Shown: piece by piece, positions 7,041 through 15,880 of the stretch
How the letters are laid out: each line of letters starts with the position of its first letter
Numbering within the stretch: position 1 is the first letter of the stretch
Assembly: GCF_012933445.1 (NCBI RefSeq)
Contig: NZ_JABBNC010000012.1
Span: forward strand, 163,658 to 227,657
Direction: 5' to 3'
DNA from: Actinoplanes sp. TBRC 11911
GTDB taxonomy: Bacteria; Actinomycetota; Actinomycetes; Mycobacteriales; Micromonosporaceae
DNA length: 64,000 nt
Made by a program: the position numbers and the translations under genes
Notes under the pieces: model-generated
What the model was told of the DNA's origin: nothing
What the model saw: the letters and a program-made list of their open reading frames with translations, nothing else
The model's database searches: none

Positions 7041-8705
7041 ATGATGTTGGGGAGGGTGACGTCACTGATCATGACAGCGAGCCTCCTCGTCAACGCGCCC
7101 GAAATCACGCCTGACCAGCTCGTTTTCCGGCACGACGTGCTGCGCGCGGGCACCGCCGCGCAGGCCGGGCTGCTCGCCGCGCCGGTGGCCGCCATGCGCG
7201 CGATCGCGGAGTCCTATCTGGTGCCGACCGCCGATCATCCGGACCATCCGGCGTACGCGGGAGCCACCGTCCTCGCCGCGCGCAACGGGGTCGTCGTGCA
7301 GCGTTTCGCGGTCGGCGACGCGGTCCGGTACGCCGCCGCGGATGCCGAACTGCCGCCGGAGCAACGCATCCCGGCCCGGGTCGACACGATCTACGACCTG
7401 GCCTCGATCTCGAAGCTGTTCACCACGATCGTGGTACTCCAACAGGTGGAAAAGGGCCGGCTGGACCTGGACGCCCCGGTCGCGGAGCACGTCCCGGAGT
7501 TCGGCAAGCCGCGGATCACCGTGCGGCACCTGCTCACCCACACCTCGGGGCTGCCCGCGTTCCTGCCGTTCTGGAGCTCCTATCCCACGCCGGAGACCCG
7601 GCTCACGGCCGCGCTCGCCACCCCGGTCGCGGCCGGCACCAAGCCCGGCGCGCAGTACGTCTACTCCGACATCGGGCTCATCGTGCTCGGCGTGCTGGCC
7701 GAGCGGGTGACCGGCAAAGGGCTCGCGCAGGCGGTCCACGACGGGGTGACCGGGCCGCTGGCGATGCGCGACACGGGCTTCAACCCGGCACCGGAGACTC
7801 GCGACCGGATCGCGGCGACGGAGGTCGAGGCGTACGCGGGAAGGGGTTTGGTCTGGGGTGTGGTGCACGACGAGAACGCCTGGAGCCTGGGCGGCGTCGC
7901 GGGCCACGCCGGCGTCTTCTCCACCGTCGATGACCTGGCGATCCTCTGTCAGACGCTGCTCAACGGCGGGGCGTACCGGGGAACGCGGATCCTCTCCGAA
8001 CGGATGGTCCGCGCCGCGCTGGTGAACTACAACGAGGGCATCGAGGACAGGTTCCCGGACAGCGATCGCGGGCTCGGCTTCGAGCTCGGCAAGCACTCCT
8101 ATATGGACGCGATGGCGTCGCCGGTGACGTTCGGGCACACCGGATTCACCGGCACGTCCGTGGTCATCGACCCGATCGCGCACTCGTTCCTGATCCTGCT
8201 GAGCAACCGCGTGCACCCGGACCGGAACTGGGGCACGAACACGGTGGCGCGACGCGCGTTGGCCCGCACGTTCGCCGAGGCGATCCCGATCGGCCACGGC
8301 TGGCACACGGCAGGGAAGGACAACGCGAGCCTCACCCTCGTCGGGCATCTGCCGCGACCCGCGCCCATCGGTGCCATCGCTTCCTTCCTGCTTTGGTACG
8401 ACACGGAGCCGCGCTACGACACCGCACACATCGAGACGTCGGCCGATGGCGGGGCGAGCTGGCGGCCGTTGCCGATGACACTGCGCGCGGGCCACGACGG
8501 GTTCACCAGCGACGGCAGCCTCACCGGTTACGGCGGACGGAAATGGTGGCACGTCACCGCGGCGGTCCCGGCGGGCACCACCGATCTGCGCTGGAGCTAC
8601 CGGACCGACGTCAGCGCCCGGGGCCGCGGCGTTCACCTCGACCACGTGCACGTCACCGGCTCCGGCGCGCCGGACATGGCGGCCGACGGCTGGACCTTCT
8701 CATGA
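7041..8705 (+). CDS. Class-C beta-lactamase-family serine hydrolase with a C-terminal beta-sandwich-like domain
   Basis: 554 residues. The catalytic set of PF00144 is visible: S122-x-x-K125 (SISK), Y208-S-D and an HTG motif (HTGFTGTS) in place of KTG. After about residue 420 comes a second domain (SADGGASWRPLP, YGGRKWWHV, GRGVHLDHVHV) resembling a MAM/immune-inhibitor-type beta sandwich. In Bacillus the MurNAc operon encodes AmiE, a beta-lactamase-fold N-acetylmuramyl-L-alanine amidase; this protein sits in the equivalent place and may strip peptides from muropeptides. The N-terminal hydrophobic stretch is weak as a signal peptide. AGGAG at 7031-7035 sets the ATG at 7041. Confidence 0.8.
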   Translation: MMLGRVTSLIMTASLLVNAPEITPDQLVFRHDVLRAGTAAQAGLLAAPVAAMRAIAESYLVPTADHPDHPAYAGATVLAARNGVVVQRFAVGDAVRYAAADAELPPEQRIPARVDTIYDLASISKLFTTIVVLQQVEKGRLDLDAPVAEHVPEFGKPRITVRHLLTHTSGLPAFLPFWSSYPTPETRLTAALATPVAAGTKPGAQYVYSDIGLIVLGVLAERVTGKGLAQAVHDGVTGPLAMRDTGFNPAPETRDRIAATEVEAYAGRGLVWGVVHDENAWSLGGVAGHAGVFSTVDDLAILCQTLLNGGAYRGTRILSERMVRAALVNYNEGIEDRFPDSDRGLGFELGKHSYMDAMASPVTFGHTGFTGTSVVIDPIAHSFLILLSNRVHPDRNWGTNTVARRALARTFAEAIPIGHGWHTAGKDNASLTLVGHLPRPAPIGAIASFLLWYDTEPRYDTAHIETSADGGASWRPLPMTLRAGHDGFTSDGSLTGYGGRKWWHVTAAVPAGTTDLRWSYRTDVSARGRGVHLDHVHVTGSGAPDMAADGWTFS

Positions 8706-8728
8706 CCACGTAGCGGGAGGCAGCGGAG

Positions 8729-10129
8729 ATGGCACATTCGATCAGCCGGCGCGGACTGTTGCAGGGGGCGGCGGCGGCCGGCGTGGGCGCGCTCACCGCC
8801 GGGTGCGCGACCGGTGGTGGCGGCGACGACGAGGGCGCCAAGGGGTCGGCGAACGCGAACAATCCGCTGGCAGTCAAGGAGGACGCGCCGCTCGAGGTGG
8901 TCATCTTCAACGGCGGGTTCGGTGAGGACTATGCCAAGGCGCACGAGGCGATGTACGCCGAGCGCTACCCGAAGGCGCAGATCAAGCACTCGGCCACGCA
9001 GCAGATCGGCGAGACGTTGCAGCCGCGGTTCGTGGCCGGGGACCCGCCGGACGTCATCGACAACTCCGGCAGCAGCCAGATCGACCTCGGCGGTCTCGTC
9101 TCCCAGAACGCGCTGACGGACCTCGGCGATCTGCTGAACGCGCCGAGCCTGGACGTGCCCGGCAAGACCGTCAAGGACACGTTGCTGCCGGGCATCGTGG
9201 ACGTCGGGTCGTACGACGGGAAGTTTCTGGTCCTGAATTACGCCTACTCGGCGTACGGGATCTGGTATTCGGAAAAGCTGTTCTCCGCCCGCGGCTGGCA
9301 GTATCCGCGGACCTGGGACGACATGATCGCGCTGTGCCGGGAGATCAAGGCGAGCGGCATCGCGCCGTGGACCTACACGGGCGTGCACGCGCGGTACATG
9401 AGCTGGCCGATCCTGTCCGCGGCCGCGAAAATGGGCGGCGTCGACGTGCTGAAGGCGATCGACAATCTGGAGCCGAACGCGTGGCGGCACGACGCGGTGA
9501 AGGCGGCCGCGGACGCGTACTACCAGCTCGCGGCCGACGGCTTCCTGGAGGCCGGCGCGCCGGGCATGGACCACATCCAGTCGCAGACCGAGTGGTGCCG
9601 GGGCAAGGCCGCGTTCATCTCGTGCGGGTCCTGGCTGGAGAACGAGCAGAAGGCCGTCACCCCGGCCGATTTCGCGATGGCGGTCGCGCCCACGCCCAGC
9701 CTCACCACCGGCGACAAGCTGCCGTTCGCGGCCTTCCGCGGCACCGGCAGCGAGCCGTTCATCGTGCCGGCCAAGGCGAAGAACGCGCGCGGTGGCCTCG
9801 AATACCTGCGGGTGATGCTGTCCAAGAAGGGCGCGGCCGACTTCACCCGCAAGGTCTCCAGCCTCACCGCGGTTTCCGGGGCCAGCGACGGGATCCCGCT
9901 GCCGACCGGCCTCACCTCGGTCACCAAGATGATCGGCGCGGCCGGGCCGGACACGTTCAACTGGCTCTACAACTCGTTCTATCGCAAGCTGGAACGGCAA
10001 CTGGTCAACGCGGCGTGCGCCGACATGTTCGCCAAGCGCATCAACGCTTCGCAGTGGGTGGACCGGTGCCAGCAGGCCGCCGACTCGATCGCCAAGGACT
10101 CGTCGATCAAGAAGTACAAGCGGGTCTGA
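8729..10129 (+). CDS. ngcE: Carbohydrate ABC transporter substrate-binding lipoprotein, NgcE-like
   Basis: 466 residues. A twin-arginine signal (SRRGLLQGAAAAGVGALTAGC) ends in a lipobox Cys, so it is a Tat-exported lipoprotein. The mature part follows the NgcE type of GlcNAc/diacetylchitobiose-binding proteins (VVIFNGGFGEDYAKAHEAMY, PPDVIDNSGSSQIDL, WCRGKAAFISCGSWLENE). It opens a three-gene transporter block immediately after the hydrolase. In this locus the ligand could be MurNAc, GlcNAc or GlcNAc-MurNAc instead of chitobiose; sequence alone does not decide. A GGGAGG ribosome-binding site lies 9 nt upstream. Confidence 0.82.
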   Translation: MAHSISRRGLLQGAAAAGVGALTAGCATGGGGDDEGAKGSANANNPLAVKEDAPLEVVIFNGGFGEDYAKAHEAMYAERYPKAQIKHSATQQIGETLQPRFVAGDPPDVIDNSGSSQIDLGGLVSQNALTDLGDLLNAPSLDVPGKTVKDTLLPGIVDVGSYDGKFLVLNYAYSAYGIWYSEKLFSARGWQYPRTWDDMIALCREIKASGIAPWTYTGVHARYMSWPILSAAAKMGGVDVLKAIDNLEPNAWRHDAVKAAADAYYQLAADGFLEAGAPGMDHIQSQTEWCRGKAAFISCGSWLENEQKAVTPADFAMAVAPTPSLTTGDKLPFAAFRGTGSEPFIVPAKAKNARGGLEYLRVMLSKKGAADFTRKVSSLTAVSGASDGIPLPTGLTSVTKMIGAAGPDTFNWLYNSFYRKLERQLVNAACADMFAKRINASQWVDRCQQAADSIAKDSSIKKYKRV

Positions 10130-10130
10130 G

Positions 10131-11036
10131 GTGCGGGGCAAACGGCTGTTCATCGCCGTCTTCCTGATTCCGCCGCTGCTCCTCTACGGCATTTTCGTCA
10201 TTTCCCCGTACGCCCAGGCGTTCCAGATCTCCGGCACCGATTGGGGCGGGCTGACACCGGACTTCGAGTACGTGGGGGTGGCCAACTTCCGGCGGCTGCT
10301 CGGCGACGGGGTGTTCTGGAACGCGTTGCGGCACAACGGTTTGCTTCTGGTGCTGCTGCCCGTGACAACCATCCTGTTAGGACTCTTCTTCGCCTCGATG
10401 ATCAGCGTGGGCGGGCGGCGGGACCGGGTCGGCGTGCACGGTGTGCGGGGCGCGGGGTTCTATCGGGTGGTCTACTTCTTCCCGCAGGTGCTGTCGGTGG
10501 CCATCATCGGCGTGTTGTGGAAGCAGATGTACGCCCCTAGTACCGGCTTGATAAATGGGACATTTCGGGCGGTTGGGCTGGACGCTTGGGCCACGCCGTG
10601 GCTGGGTGACCCGCGGTTCTCCTTCTGGTGCGTCTTCGCCGTCATGTTGTGGATGAACGTCGGCTTCTACGTGGTGCTGTTCAGCGCGGCGATGCAGTCG
10701 ATTCCGCGCGACATCTACGAGGCGGCGCTGCTCGACGGGGCCGGCCGGGTGTCCACGCTGTTCCGGGTGACCGTGCCGCTGGTCTGGGACACCATCCAGG
10801 TCGCCTGGGTCTATCTGGCGGTCATCGCGATCGACGGGTTCGCGATCGTGCAGATCATCACGGACGGCGGGCCCGGGTTCTCCTCGGACGTGGTGGGGCT
10901 GCGGCTCTACAAGACGGCGTTCACCGACGCGCAGTTCGGGTACGCGTCGGCGATCGGGGTGGCGATGTTCTTCCTGACCCTGACGGTGGCGGCGGCCTTC
11001 CTGCGGGTGACGCGGCGCGATCGGGTGGAGCTCTGA
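10131..11036 (+). CDS. ngcF: Sugar ABC transporter permease, NgcF-like
   Basis: 301 residues, six predicted membrane helices, beginning RLFIAVFLIPPLLLYGIFV. The cytoplasmic EAA loop that docks the ATPase is IYEAALLDGAGRVSTLFRVT near residue 200. The GTG start lies one base after the stop of the binding-protein gene. It is the MalF-type half of the importer. No ATPase gene follows, as is usual for actinobacterial sugar importers that share the MsiK ATPase. Confidence 0.85.
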   Translation: MRGKRLFIAVFLIPPLLLYGIFVISPYAQAFQISGTDWGGLTPDFEYVGVANFRRLLGDGVFWNALRHNGLLLVLLPVTTILLGLFFASMISVGGRRDRVGVHGVRGAGFYRVVYFFPQVLSVAIIGVLWKQMYAPSTGLINGTFRAVGLDAWATPWLGDPRFSFWCVFAVMLWMNVGFYVVLFSAAMQSIPRDIYEAALLDGAGRVSTLFRVTVPLVWDTIQVAWVYLAVIAIDGFAIVQIITDGGPGFSSDVVGLRLYKTAFTDAQFGYASAIGVAMFFLTLTVAAAFLRVTRRDRVEL

Positions 11037-11870
11037 GTGGCCGCCCGCCGTCCGGTCTTCTCGCACGTGTTCCTGGTCGGCTGGGCGCTGCTGACCACGT
11101 TGCCGCTGGCGTGGGCGGTGCTGAGCTCGTTCAAGAGCGACGAGGAGATTCTGACCGACCCGTGGGGGCTGCCCTCGACGTTGCGATGGGAGAACTGGTC
11201 GCGCGCGTGGGGTTCCGCCCACATTGGACGATACTTTCTGAACAGCGCGATAGTGGTCAGCGGCGCCCTGGTCCTCACCATGTTGTTCGGCGCGATGGCG
11301 GCCTACGTGCTGGCCCGCTACCGGTTCCGGGGGCGGCGGGTCGTCTACTTCGCGTTCGTCGGCGGCATGATGTTCCCGGTCTTCCTCGCGCTGGTGCCAC
11401 TCTTCTTCGTGGTGCGCGATCTCGGCCTGCTGGGCTCGCTGGGCGGTCTCATTCTCGTGTACGCGGCGTACTCGTTGCCGTTCACGGTGTTCTTCCTGAC
11501 CGCGTTCTTCCGGACGCTGCCCGCCACGGTGGCTGAGGCGGCGATGGTGGACGGGTGTGGCCACTTCGGACTGTTCTTCCGGGTGATGCTCCCGATGGCC
11601 CGGCCGGGGCTGGTCAGCGTCGGCATCTTCAACTTCCTGTTCCAGTGGAACCAGTACGTGCTGCCGATCGTGCTGATGCAGGGGGAAGGGGCCGAGAAGA
11701 AGTGGGTGCTCGCGCAGGGGTTGACGGCGCTGGCGGTGAACGAGGGGTACCGCGGTGACTTCAGCGGCCTGTTCGCCGGCATGGCGATCGCGATGGTGCC
11801 GGTGCTGATCGGGTATCTGGCGTTCCATCGGCAGGTGCAGAGCGGGCTGGCGGCGGGCCAGATGCGCTAG
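11037..11870 (+). CDS. ngcG: Sugar ABC transporter permease, NgcG-like
   Basis: 277 residues of the MalG type with six helices; the EAA loop reads VAEAAMVDGCGHFGLFFRVM. The GTG start directly abuts the TGA of the preceding permease (TGAGTG), so the genes are co-translated. It is the last gene of the operon; a stem-loop follows at 11880-11919. It pairs with the preceding permease and the NgcE-like lipoprotein to import amino sugars. Confidence 0.85.
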   Translation: MAARRPVFSHVFLVGWALLTTLPLAWAVLSSFKSDEEILTDPWGLPSTLRWENWSRAWGSAHIGRYFLNSAIVVSGALVLTMLFGAMAAYVLARYRFRGRRVVYFAFVGGMMFPVFLALVPLFFVVRDLGLLGSLGGLILVYAAYSLPFTVFFLTAFFRTLPATVAEAAMVDGCGHFGLFFRVMLPMARPGLVSVGIFNFLFQWNQYVLPIVLMQGEGAEKKWVLAQGLTALAVNEGYRGDFSGLFAGMAIAMVPVLIGYLAFHRQVQSGLAAGQMR

Positions 11871-11879
11871 AAGAGTGAG

Positions 11880-11919
11880 CCCTGACCGTGGTGGTAGGCG
11901 GTGAGTGACCTGGTCAGGG
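11880..11919 (+). terminator. Stem-loop after the amino-sugar importer operon
   Basis: CCCTGACC (11880-11887) pairs perfectly with GGTCAGGG (11912-11919) across a 24-base loop, ten bases after the last stop. There is no U tract, so termination is inferred only from position. Confidence 0.4.
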
Positions 11920-11999
11920 TGTGGCAGCGCTGAGGCGCTGTGGCGATTCGTTCGCGGCCGGGCGATTTGTGCGCGGTCCCACTATGTGGACACCGCGGT

Positions 12000-12172
12000 C
12001 ACATCGTGGATTTTTGTGAACCTTGGAGAGTTGCGCCCACATACGAGCCATAACTCTCCAAGGTTCACATTCGGCCGGAGAAAGCTGCCGGGCGAAAGCC
12101 TCGTTATGTGACAAAGATATTCTCCACAATGGACGTTAGTCTCACATCGCGGACGGTGGGTCCATGATGCGG
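12000..12172. repeat. Dispersed intergenic hairpin repeat, copy 1
   Basis: Inside the 626-bp gene-free gap 11871-12496. Its core is a perfect 17-bp inverted repeat GTGAACCTTGGAGAGTT (12016-12032) against 12052-12068. Blocks AACCTTGGAGAGTTGCGCCC, TCTCCAAGGT, CGAAAGCC and TCTCACATCGCGGAC recur in the same order at 19781-19953. I see no credible gene on either strand of the gap. Confidence 0.7.
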
Positions 12173-12483
12173 GCGCGGGTCTCAGCAGGCGGTCACCCGT
12201 CTCACGGAATGGAAGCGCCGCGGGGCCGCGCGTCGAGCCCGCCCGTCCAGCGGCCCAGCCAATCCGGCAAATCTCAGGAAATGTCGGATATGCGAGACGG
12301 GGTGGCGGGGCTGACCGACGGACGGCGATCAGGTCGCGATCGCCTACGGCCACGGGTAGCGGTCCGTACTCGACGACGTTCGTACGGGAGATTGGATGTG
12401 CGCCTCGCGAGCGGCGAAATCGGCGTACTGGGAAGTGGTGGTAGACACCCCCACATAGTTGCGTGACGTCGCATAAGTCTGGG

Positions 12484-12489
12484 TAGCGT
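12484..12489 (+). promoter_or_regulatory. -10 hexamer of a leaderless promoter
   Basis: TAGCGT ends seven bases before the ATG at 12497, and there is no Shine-Dalgarno sequence. Transcription would then start at or next to the A of the start codon. The same layout recurs before many genes in this window. Confidence 0.5.
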
Positions 12490-12496
12490 TCTCGGC

Positions 12497-13426
12497 ATGA
12501 AAGCAATCTCTGTAGAGGAGTACGGCGACCACGATGTGCTGCAGCTCCGGGAGGTGCCCGATCCCCCCGTGGGCTCCGACACGGTGCGCATCCGGGTCAA
12601 GGCTGCAGGGGTGAATCCGGTCGACTCGTACATGCGGCTCGGGTCGATGCACAGCTCATATCCCCAGCATCTTCCGCTGATCCCGGGCTGGGACGTGGCG
12701 GGTGTGGTCGACCGGGTCGGTGCCGCCGTCACGCGGTTCGCCCCCGGGGACGAGGTCATGGCGTACGCGCGCAAGGACAGCGTGCAGCACGGCACGTACG
12801 CGGAGCTGGTCAGCGTGGCCGACACGGTGGTCGGGCGGAAGCCCAAGGCGCTGAGTTTCGCGCAGGCCGGCGGGATTCCGCTGGCCGGGCTGACCGCGTG
12901 GCAGGCGGCGCGCACACTCGATGTCGGGCCCGGTGACGTGGTGCTGGTGCACGCGGCCGCCGGTGGGGTCGGGCATTTCGGGGTGCAGATCGCGCGGGCG
13001 ATGGGCGCGGCCCGGGTGATCGGGACGGCGTCGGTGGGAAACCACGAGTTCCTGCGCAGCCTGGGCGCCGAGCCGATCGAGTACGGTCCGGACCTTCCGT
13101 CCCGGCTCGCCGAGCTCGTCGGCGGTGACGGCCGGGTGGACGTGGCGCTGGACTTCTTCGGGGGCGACGCGTTGAAGCAGTCGCCGTTCCTGGTGCGGAA
13201 CGCCGCCCGGCACGCCTCGATCGTGGATCCCGCGGTGAAGGAGCAGGGCGGGCAGTACGTCTATGTGCGCCCGAACGCCGACGACCTGAACGCGTTGGCG
13301 GATCTGGCCGATCGCGGGCGGCTGTGGACCGAGGTGTTCCGGGAGCTGCCGCTGGCTTCGGCGGCGGAAGCTCAGCGGCTGGTGGAGGAGCGGCACACGC
13401 GCGGCAAGGTCGTCCTCATTCCCTGA
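12497..13426 (+). CDS. NADPH:quinone oxidoreductase-like MDR protein
   Basis: 309 residues of the medium-chain dehydrogenase/reductase superfamily without structural zinc ligands. The N-terminal GroES-like part has VKAAGVNPVDSYMR and PGWDVAGVVDRVG; the Rossmann nucleotide loop is VLVHAAAGGVGHFGVQIARA. This is the quinone reductase/zeta-crystallin group, which reduces quinones or enones with NADPH. The substrate is unknown. Its end overlaps the convergent TetR gene by 11 bp. Translation appears leaderless. Confidence 0.88.
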   Translation: MKAISVEEYGDHDVLQLREVPDPPVGSDTVRIRVKAAGVNPVDSYMRLGSMHSSYPQHLPLIPGWDVAGVVDRVGAAVTRFAPGDEVMAYARKDSVQHGTYAELVSVADTVVGRKPKALSFAQAGGIPLAGLTAWQAARTLDVGPGDVVLVHAAAGGVGHFGVQIARAMGAARVIGTASVGNHEFLRSLGAEPIEYGPDLPSRLAELVGGDGRVDVALDFFGGDALKQSPFLVRNAARHASIVDPAVKEQGGQYVYVRPNADDLNALADLADRGRLWTEVFRELPLASAAEAQRLVEERHTRGKVVLIP

Positions 13427-14090
13427 GGCGTCGCCGTTCCAGCCCCTCCAGCAAGAGATCCAGCACGAAGGCGAACTCGGCGTCGTCGTCACAGACGCCG
13501 AGGGCGCCGGTGTGCGAGACCTCGCCGGCCAGTTCCGAGATGTGCGGCAGGGCGGCGACCATCGCTTCCATCTGGGCGATCGTCGCCGGCGGCTGCGCCG
13601 TCTCGTTGAACAGGTCTTGGCTGAAGCCCATCAGACGGCTGCCGAACAGGTGCAGGGCGTGGTGGCTGAGATCCACCGAGCAGCCCCCGGCGCGCATGAT
13701 GGCCAGGACCTTCTCGATGTGCGCGAGCACCGCCGGGGTCGGGTTGTCCTGTGCCTCGAGCACGCGGGCGGCCCACGGGTGGGTCAGCATCGTCCGGCGG
13801 GCCTGCATGATCAGCTCACGGAGTTGGTCGGTCCACGGGCGGCCGTTTTGCGTGTTTTCCCCGATGGACGCGGCGACCGCGTCGACCATTTCGGCCAGCA
13901 GCGTGTCCTTGTCGCGTACGTGGTAATAGATCGACATCGGGTCCACGCCCAGGTGCTGGGCCAGCCGCCGCATGCTCAGGGACGCCAGCCCGTCGGCGTC
14001 GGCGAGATCAACGGCGGCGGCGACTATCCCCTCTCGAGTCAGCCGGCCGGACTGTCTGGTCCCGGATCGCTCTGCGGCACGTCTTGGCAC
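13416..14090 (-). CDS. TetR/AcrR-family regulator with TetR_C-type ligand domain
   Basis: 224 residues from a GTG. The HTH is LADADGLASLSMRRLAQHLG followed by VDPMSIYYHVRDKDTLL; the conserved YYHVRDK marks the TetR class that has the tetracycline-repressor-like C-terminal domain. It is divergent from the nitroreductase gene, with three copies of an 11-bp palindrome between them, so it most likely represses that gene and itself. The inducer is unknown. Confidence 0.88.
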   Translation of the reverse strand: MPRRAAERSGTRQSGRLTREGIVAAAVDLADADGLASLSMRRLAQHLGVDPMSIYYHVRDKDTLLAEMVDAVAASIGENTQNGRPWTDQLRELIMQARRTMLTHPWAARVLEAQDNPTPAVLAHIEKVLAIMRAGGCSVDLSHHALHLFGSRLMGFSQDLFNETAQPPATIAQMEAMVAALPHISELAGEVSHTGALGVCDDDAEFAFVLDLLLEGLERRRLRE

Positions 14091-14099
14091 GCGAGAATC

Positions 14100-14141
14100 C
14101 TACGCTGTAGAGTGCCCCTACGCCGTAGACCTACGCCGTAG
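14100..14141. promoter_or_regulatory. Three-copy TetR operator
   Basis: CTACGCTGTAG (14100-14110), CTACGCCGTAG (14118-14128) and CTACGCCGTAG (14131-14141). The last two are perfect palindromes around a central base and the first has one change. They occupy the whole divergent gap between the TetR gene and the nitroreductase. Confidence 0.8.
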
Positions 14142-14151
14142 GGGAGGAACA

Positions 14152-14622
14152 ATGCCCAGCAAGCTACCTCCGAGATGGTTCATCCGCACCGCCTGGGTCG
14201 TGCACCGGGTTCTGTTACGCATCGTCGGCGATCGGCGGGGGCTGCGCCGCCCGCGGCCCGGCGGCGGGTTCGGGATGCTGCGCCTGCACACGGTCGGTCG
14301 TCGCTCGGGGCAGCCCCGGGCGGTCGTGCTCGGCTACCTGGAGGATGACGACCGGTTCGTCACTCTCGCCATGAACGGCTGGGATCCGGCCGAGCCCGCG
14401 TGGTGGCTCAACCTGCAGGCACGGCCGGACGCCACGGTCGACCTGACCGGCGGCTCCCGCCCGGTGACGGCCTATCGCGCCGACGGTCCGGAACGCGAGC
14501 GACTATGGGCGCTGCTGCGCGACTGCACCGGCTACGGCGATCTCGAAGCGTTCGCCGCGGGTCGCGGGCGGGAGACGGCGGTGGTGGTGCTCAGACCGCG
14601 GCCGGCAGGTTCGTCGTCGTGA
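14152..14622 (+). CDS. Deazaflavin-dependent nitroreductase (DDN) family protein
   Basis: 156 residues of the split-barrel F420-dependent family. The signature MLRLHTVGRRSGQPRAVVLG and the following AMNGWDPAEPAWWLNLQARP fit Mycobacterium Ddn-type proteins, which bind F420 and reduce nitroimidazoles, quinones or related compounds. GGGGAGG four bases before the ATG is a strong ribosome-binding site. The gene sits directly behind the TetR operator array. Substrate unknown. Confidence 0.85.
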   Translation: MPSKLPPRWFIRTAWVVHRVLLRIVGDRRGLRRPRPGGGFGMLRLHTVGRRSGQPRAVVLGYLEDDDRFVTLAMNGWDPAEPAWWLNLQARPDATVDLTGGSRPVTAYRADGPERERLWALLRDCTGYGDLEAFAAGRGRETAVVVLRPRPAGSSS

Positions 14623-15340
14623 ACGCGCGGCCGTCGTCGGTGACCACCGCCGACTCGTATCCGTCGGCCGCCCGCTTTGCCAGCCAGGGCAGGCCGCTCT
14701 CCCCCATGGCCAGGGCCGCGGTCGCGTACGCGTCGGCCAGCGCCAGGTCGGCGCCGACCACGGTCACCGAGCGCAAACCACGAGCCGGCGTACGCGTCCG
14801 GGGGTTGATCACATGATCCCCGCGTTCGTAGGTGCCGGAGGTCGCGATCGCGCCGTCGTGCAGGGCCAGTACCCAGCTGACCTTGTCGGCCTCCCACGGG
14901 TGCCGGATCCCGACCCGCCACGGACCGCCGTCCGGGTGCTCGCCACGCATCCGGATGTCGCCGCCCGCGTTGATGTAGTGGCTGGTCGAGCCGCGTTCCA
15001 GCAGCCGGGCGGAGGCGACCTCGACGGACCAGCCCTTGACGTATCCGGAGGGGTCGAGCAGGCCACCGGCGTACGCGTCGAAGTAACCGTCGGTGTCCCG
15101 CCAGAGATCGGCGCACGCGCCCAGCACCCACCGCAGGTCCGCGGACGCGTCATCCACCGCGAGCTCGCGCCGGCGCACGCGCATGACCTCGCTCCCCGGC
15201 TTGTACGTGCTGAAGCGCTGGTCCACCTCGTGCAGCCACGCGCACGTCTCGTCGATGAGCGAACGCAGCTCGGCGTCCGGCCGGTCGTCGGCCAGTTCGA
15301 TGCTGACCGTCGTCCCCATCACATGTTCGACGTGGCGCAC
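14591..15340 (-). CDS. apbE: FAD:protein FMN transferase (ApbE family)
   Basis: 249 residues from a GTG. ApbE attaches FMN covalently to a Ser/Thr of target proteins outside the membrane, using FAD. Visible motifs: HVMGTTVSIEL at the N-terminus, SGYVKGWSVEVA, HYINAGGDIRMRG and the C-terminal ATSGTYERGDHVINPRT and ADAYATAALAMG. No clear signal peptide is seen. It is the last gene of a tight operon with an FMN-binding protein, its likely substrate, and a ferric-reductase-like protein. The 3' end overlaps the convergent nitroreductase by 32 bp. Confidence 0.9.
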   Translation of the reverse strand: MRHVEHVMGTTVSIELADDRPDAELRSLIDETCAWLHEVDQRFSTYKPGSEVMRVRRRELAVDDASADLRWVLGACADLWRDTDGYFDAYAGGLLDPSGYVKGWSVEVASARLLERGSTSHYINAGGDIRMRGEHPDGGPWRVGIRHPWEADKVSWVLALHDGAIATSGTYERGDHVINPRTRTPARGLRSVTVVGADLALADAYATAALAMGESGLPWLAKRAADGYESAVVTDDGRAFTTTNLPAAV

Positions 15341-15354
15341 GAGGCGGAACCCTA

Positions 15355-15861
15355 CTACGCCTTGGCGGCGTCCAACGCGGCCTGCAGCGACTCCTTGTAC
15401 GACTTGCTGGTGTACGTGGCGCCGGAGACCGCGTTCACGTCGTCGGCCGTCTTCGCGGTCAGGGTTTCCTGCTTGAGACTGGCGATCGCGGGCGGGTTGA
15501 TGGTCGCGCTGTCCCCGGTGAGGGGGAAGGTGGCCGACGCCGCCGCGATCTTGCCGTCGGTCACCCGGATCGAGACCTGGATGGTCCCGTACGGGTTGTT
15601 CGAGGCCTTGCCCTTGAAGACGCCGTCCTTGAAGGGGCTCTTCACCGCTTCCTTGTCGACGGCCGGCTTCTTGGCCTCCGGCTTCTTCGACGCCGATCCG
15701 GACGGTGGCGCCGACGGCTTGGCCGAGGTGTCGCTGTCGGCCAGGTCCAGCGGGGCCTGCGCGACAACCGGTGCGGCCGGCGGCTGCACACTCAGTCGCA
15801 CCCCCACGATCAGGGCGGCGCCGGTCAGGGTGCCGATGGCAGCAGCGGTACTCCGTCGCAT
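15355..15861 (-). CDS. Exported FMN-binding domain protein with flavinylation motif
   Basis: 168 residues: an N-terminal hydrophobic anchor (AAAIGTLTGAALIVGVRL), a Ser/Pro/Lys-rich linker to about residue 70, then one FMN_bind domain (PYGTIQVSIRVTDGKIAAAS) that ends in VSGATYTSKSYKES. SGATYT matches the [S/T]GA[S/T]xT flavinylation site of ApbE. The neighbour gene apbE lies 14 bp downstream, so this is almost certainly a covalent FMN carrier on the outer face of the membrane. Confidence 0.88.
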   Translation of the reverse strand: MRRSTAAAIGTLTGAALIVGVRLSVQPPAAPVVAQAPLDLADSDTSAKPSAPPSGSASKKPEAKKPAVDKEAVKSPFKDGVFKGKASNNPYGTIQVSIRVTDGKIAAASATFPLTGDSATINPPAIASLKQETLTAKTADDVNAVSGATYTSKSYKESLQAALDAAKA

Positions 15862-15880
15862 CGCGAAAACTCCCGGGGGA

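Noticed and set aside
6775..7065. 96-residue minus-strand frame upstream of namZ that overlaps its GTG
   Set aside because: No similarity to anything known, crosses the divergent promoter region and the shared cis element; the overlap with namZ comes from a duplicated GTGAAGCGG.
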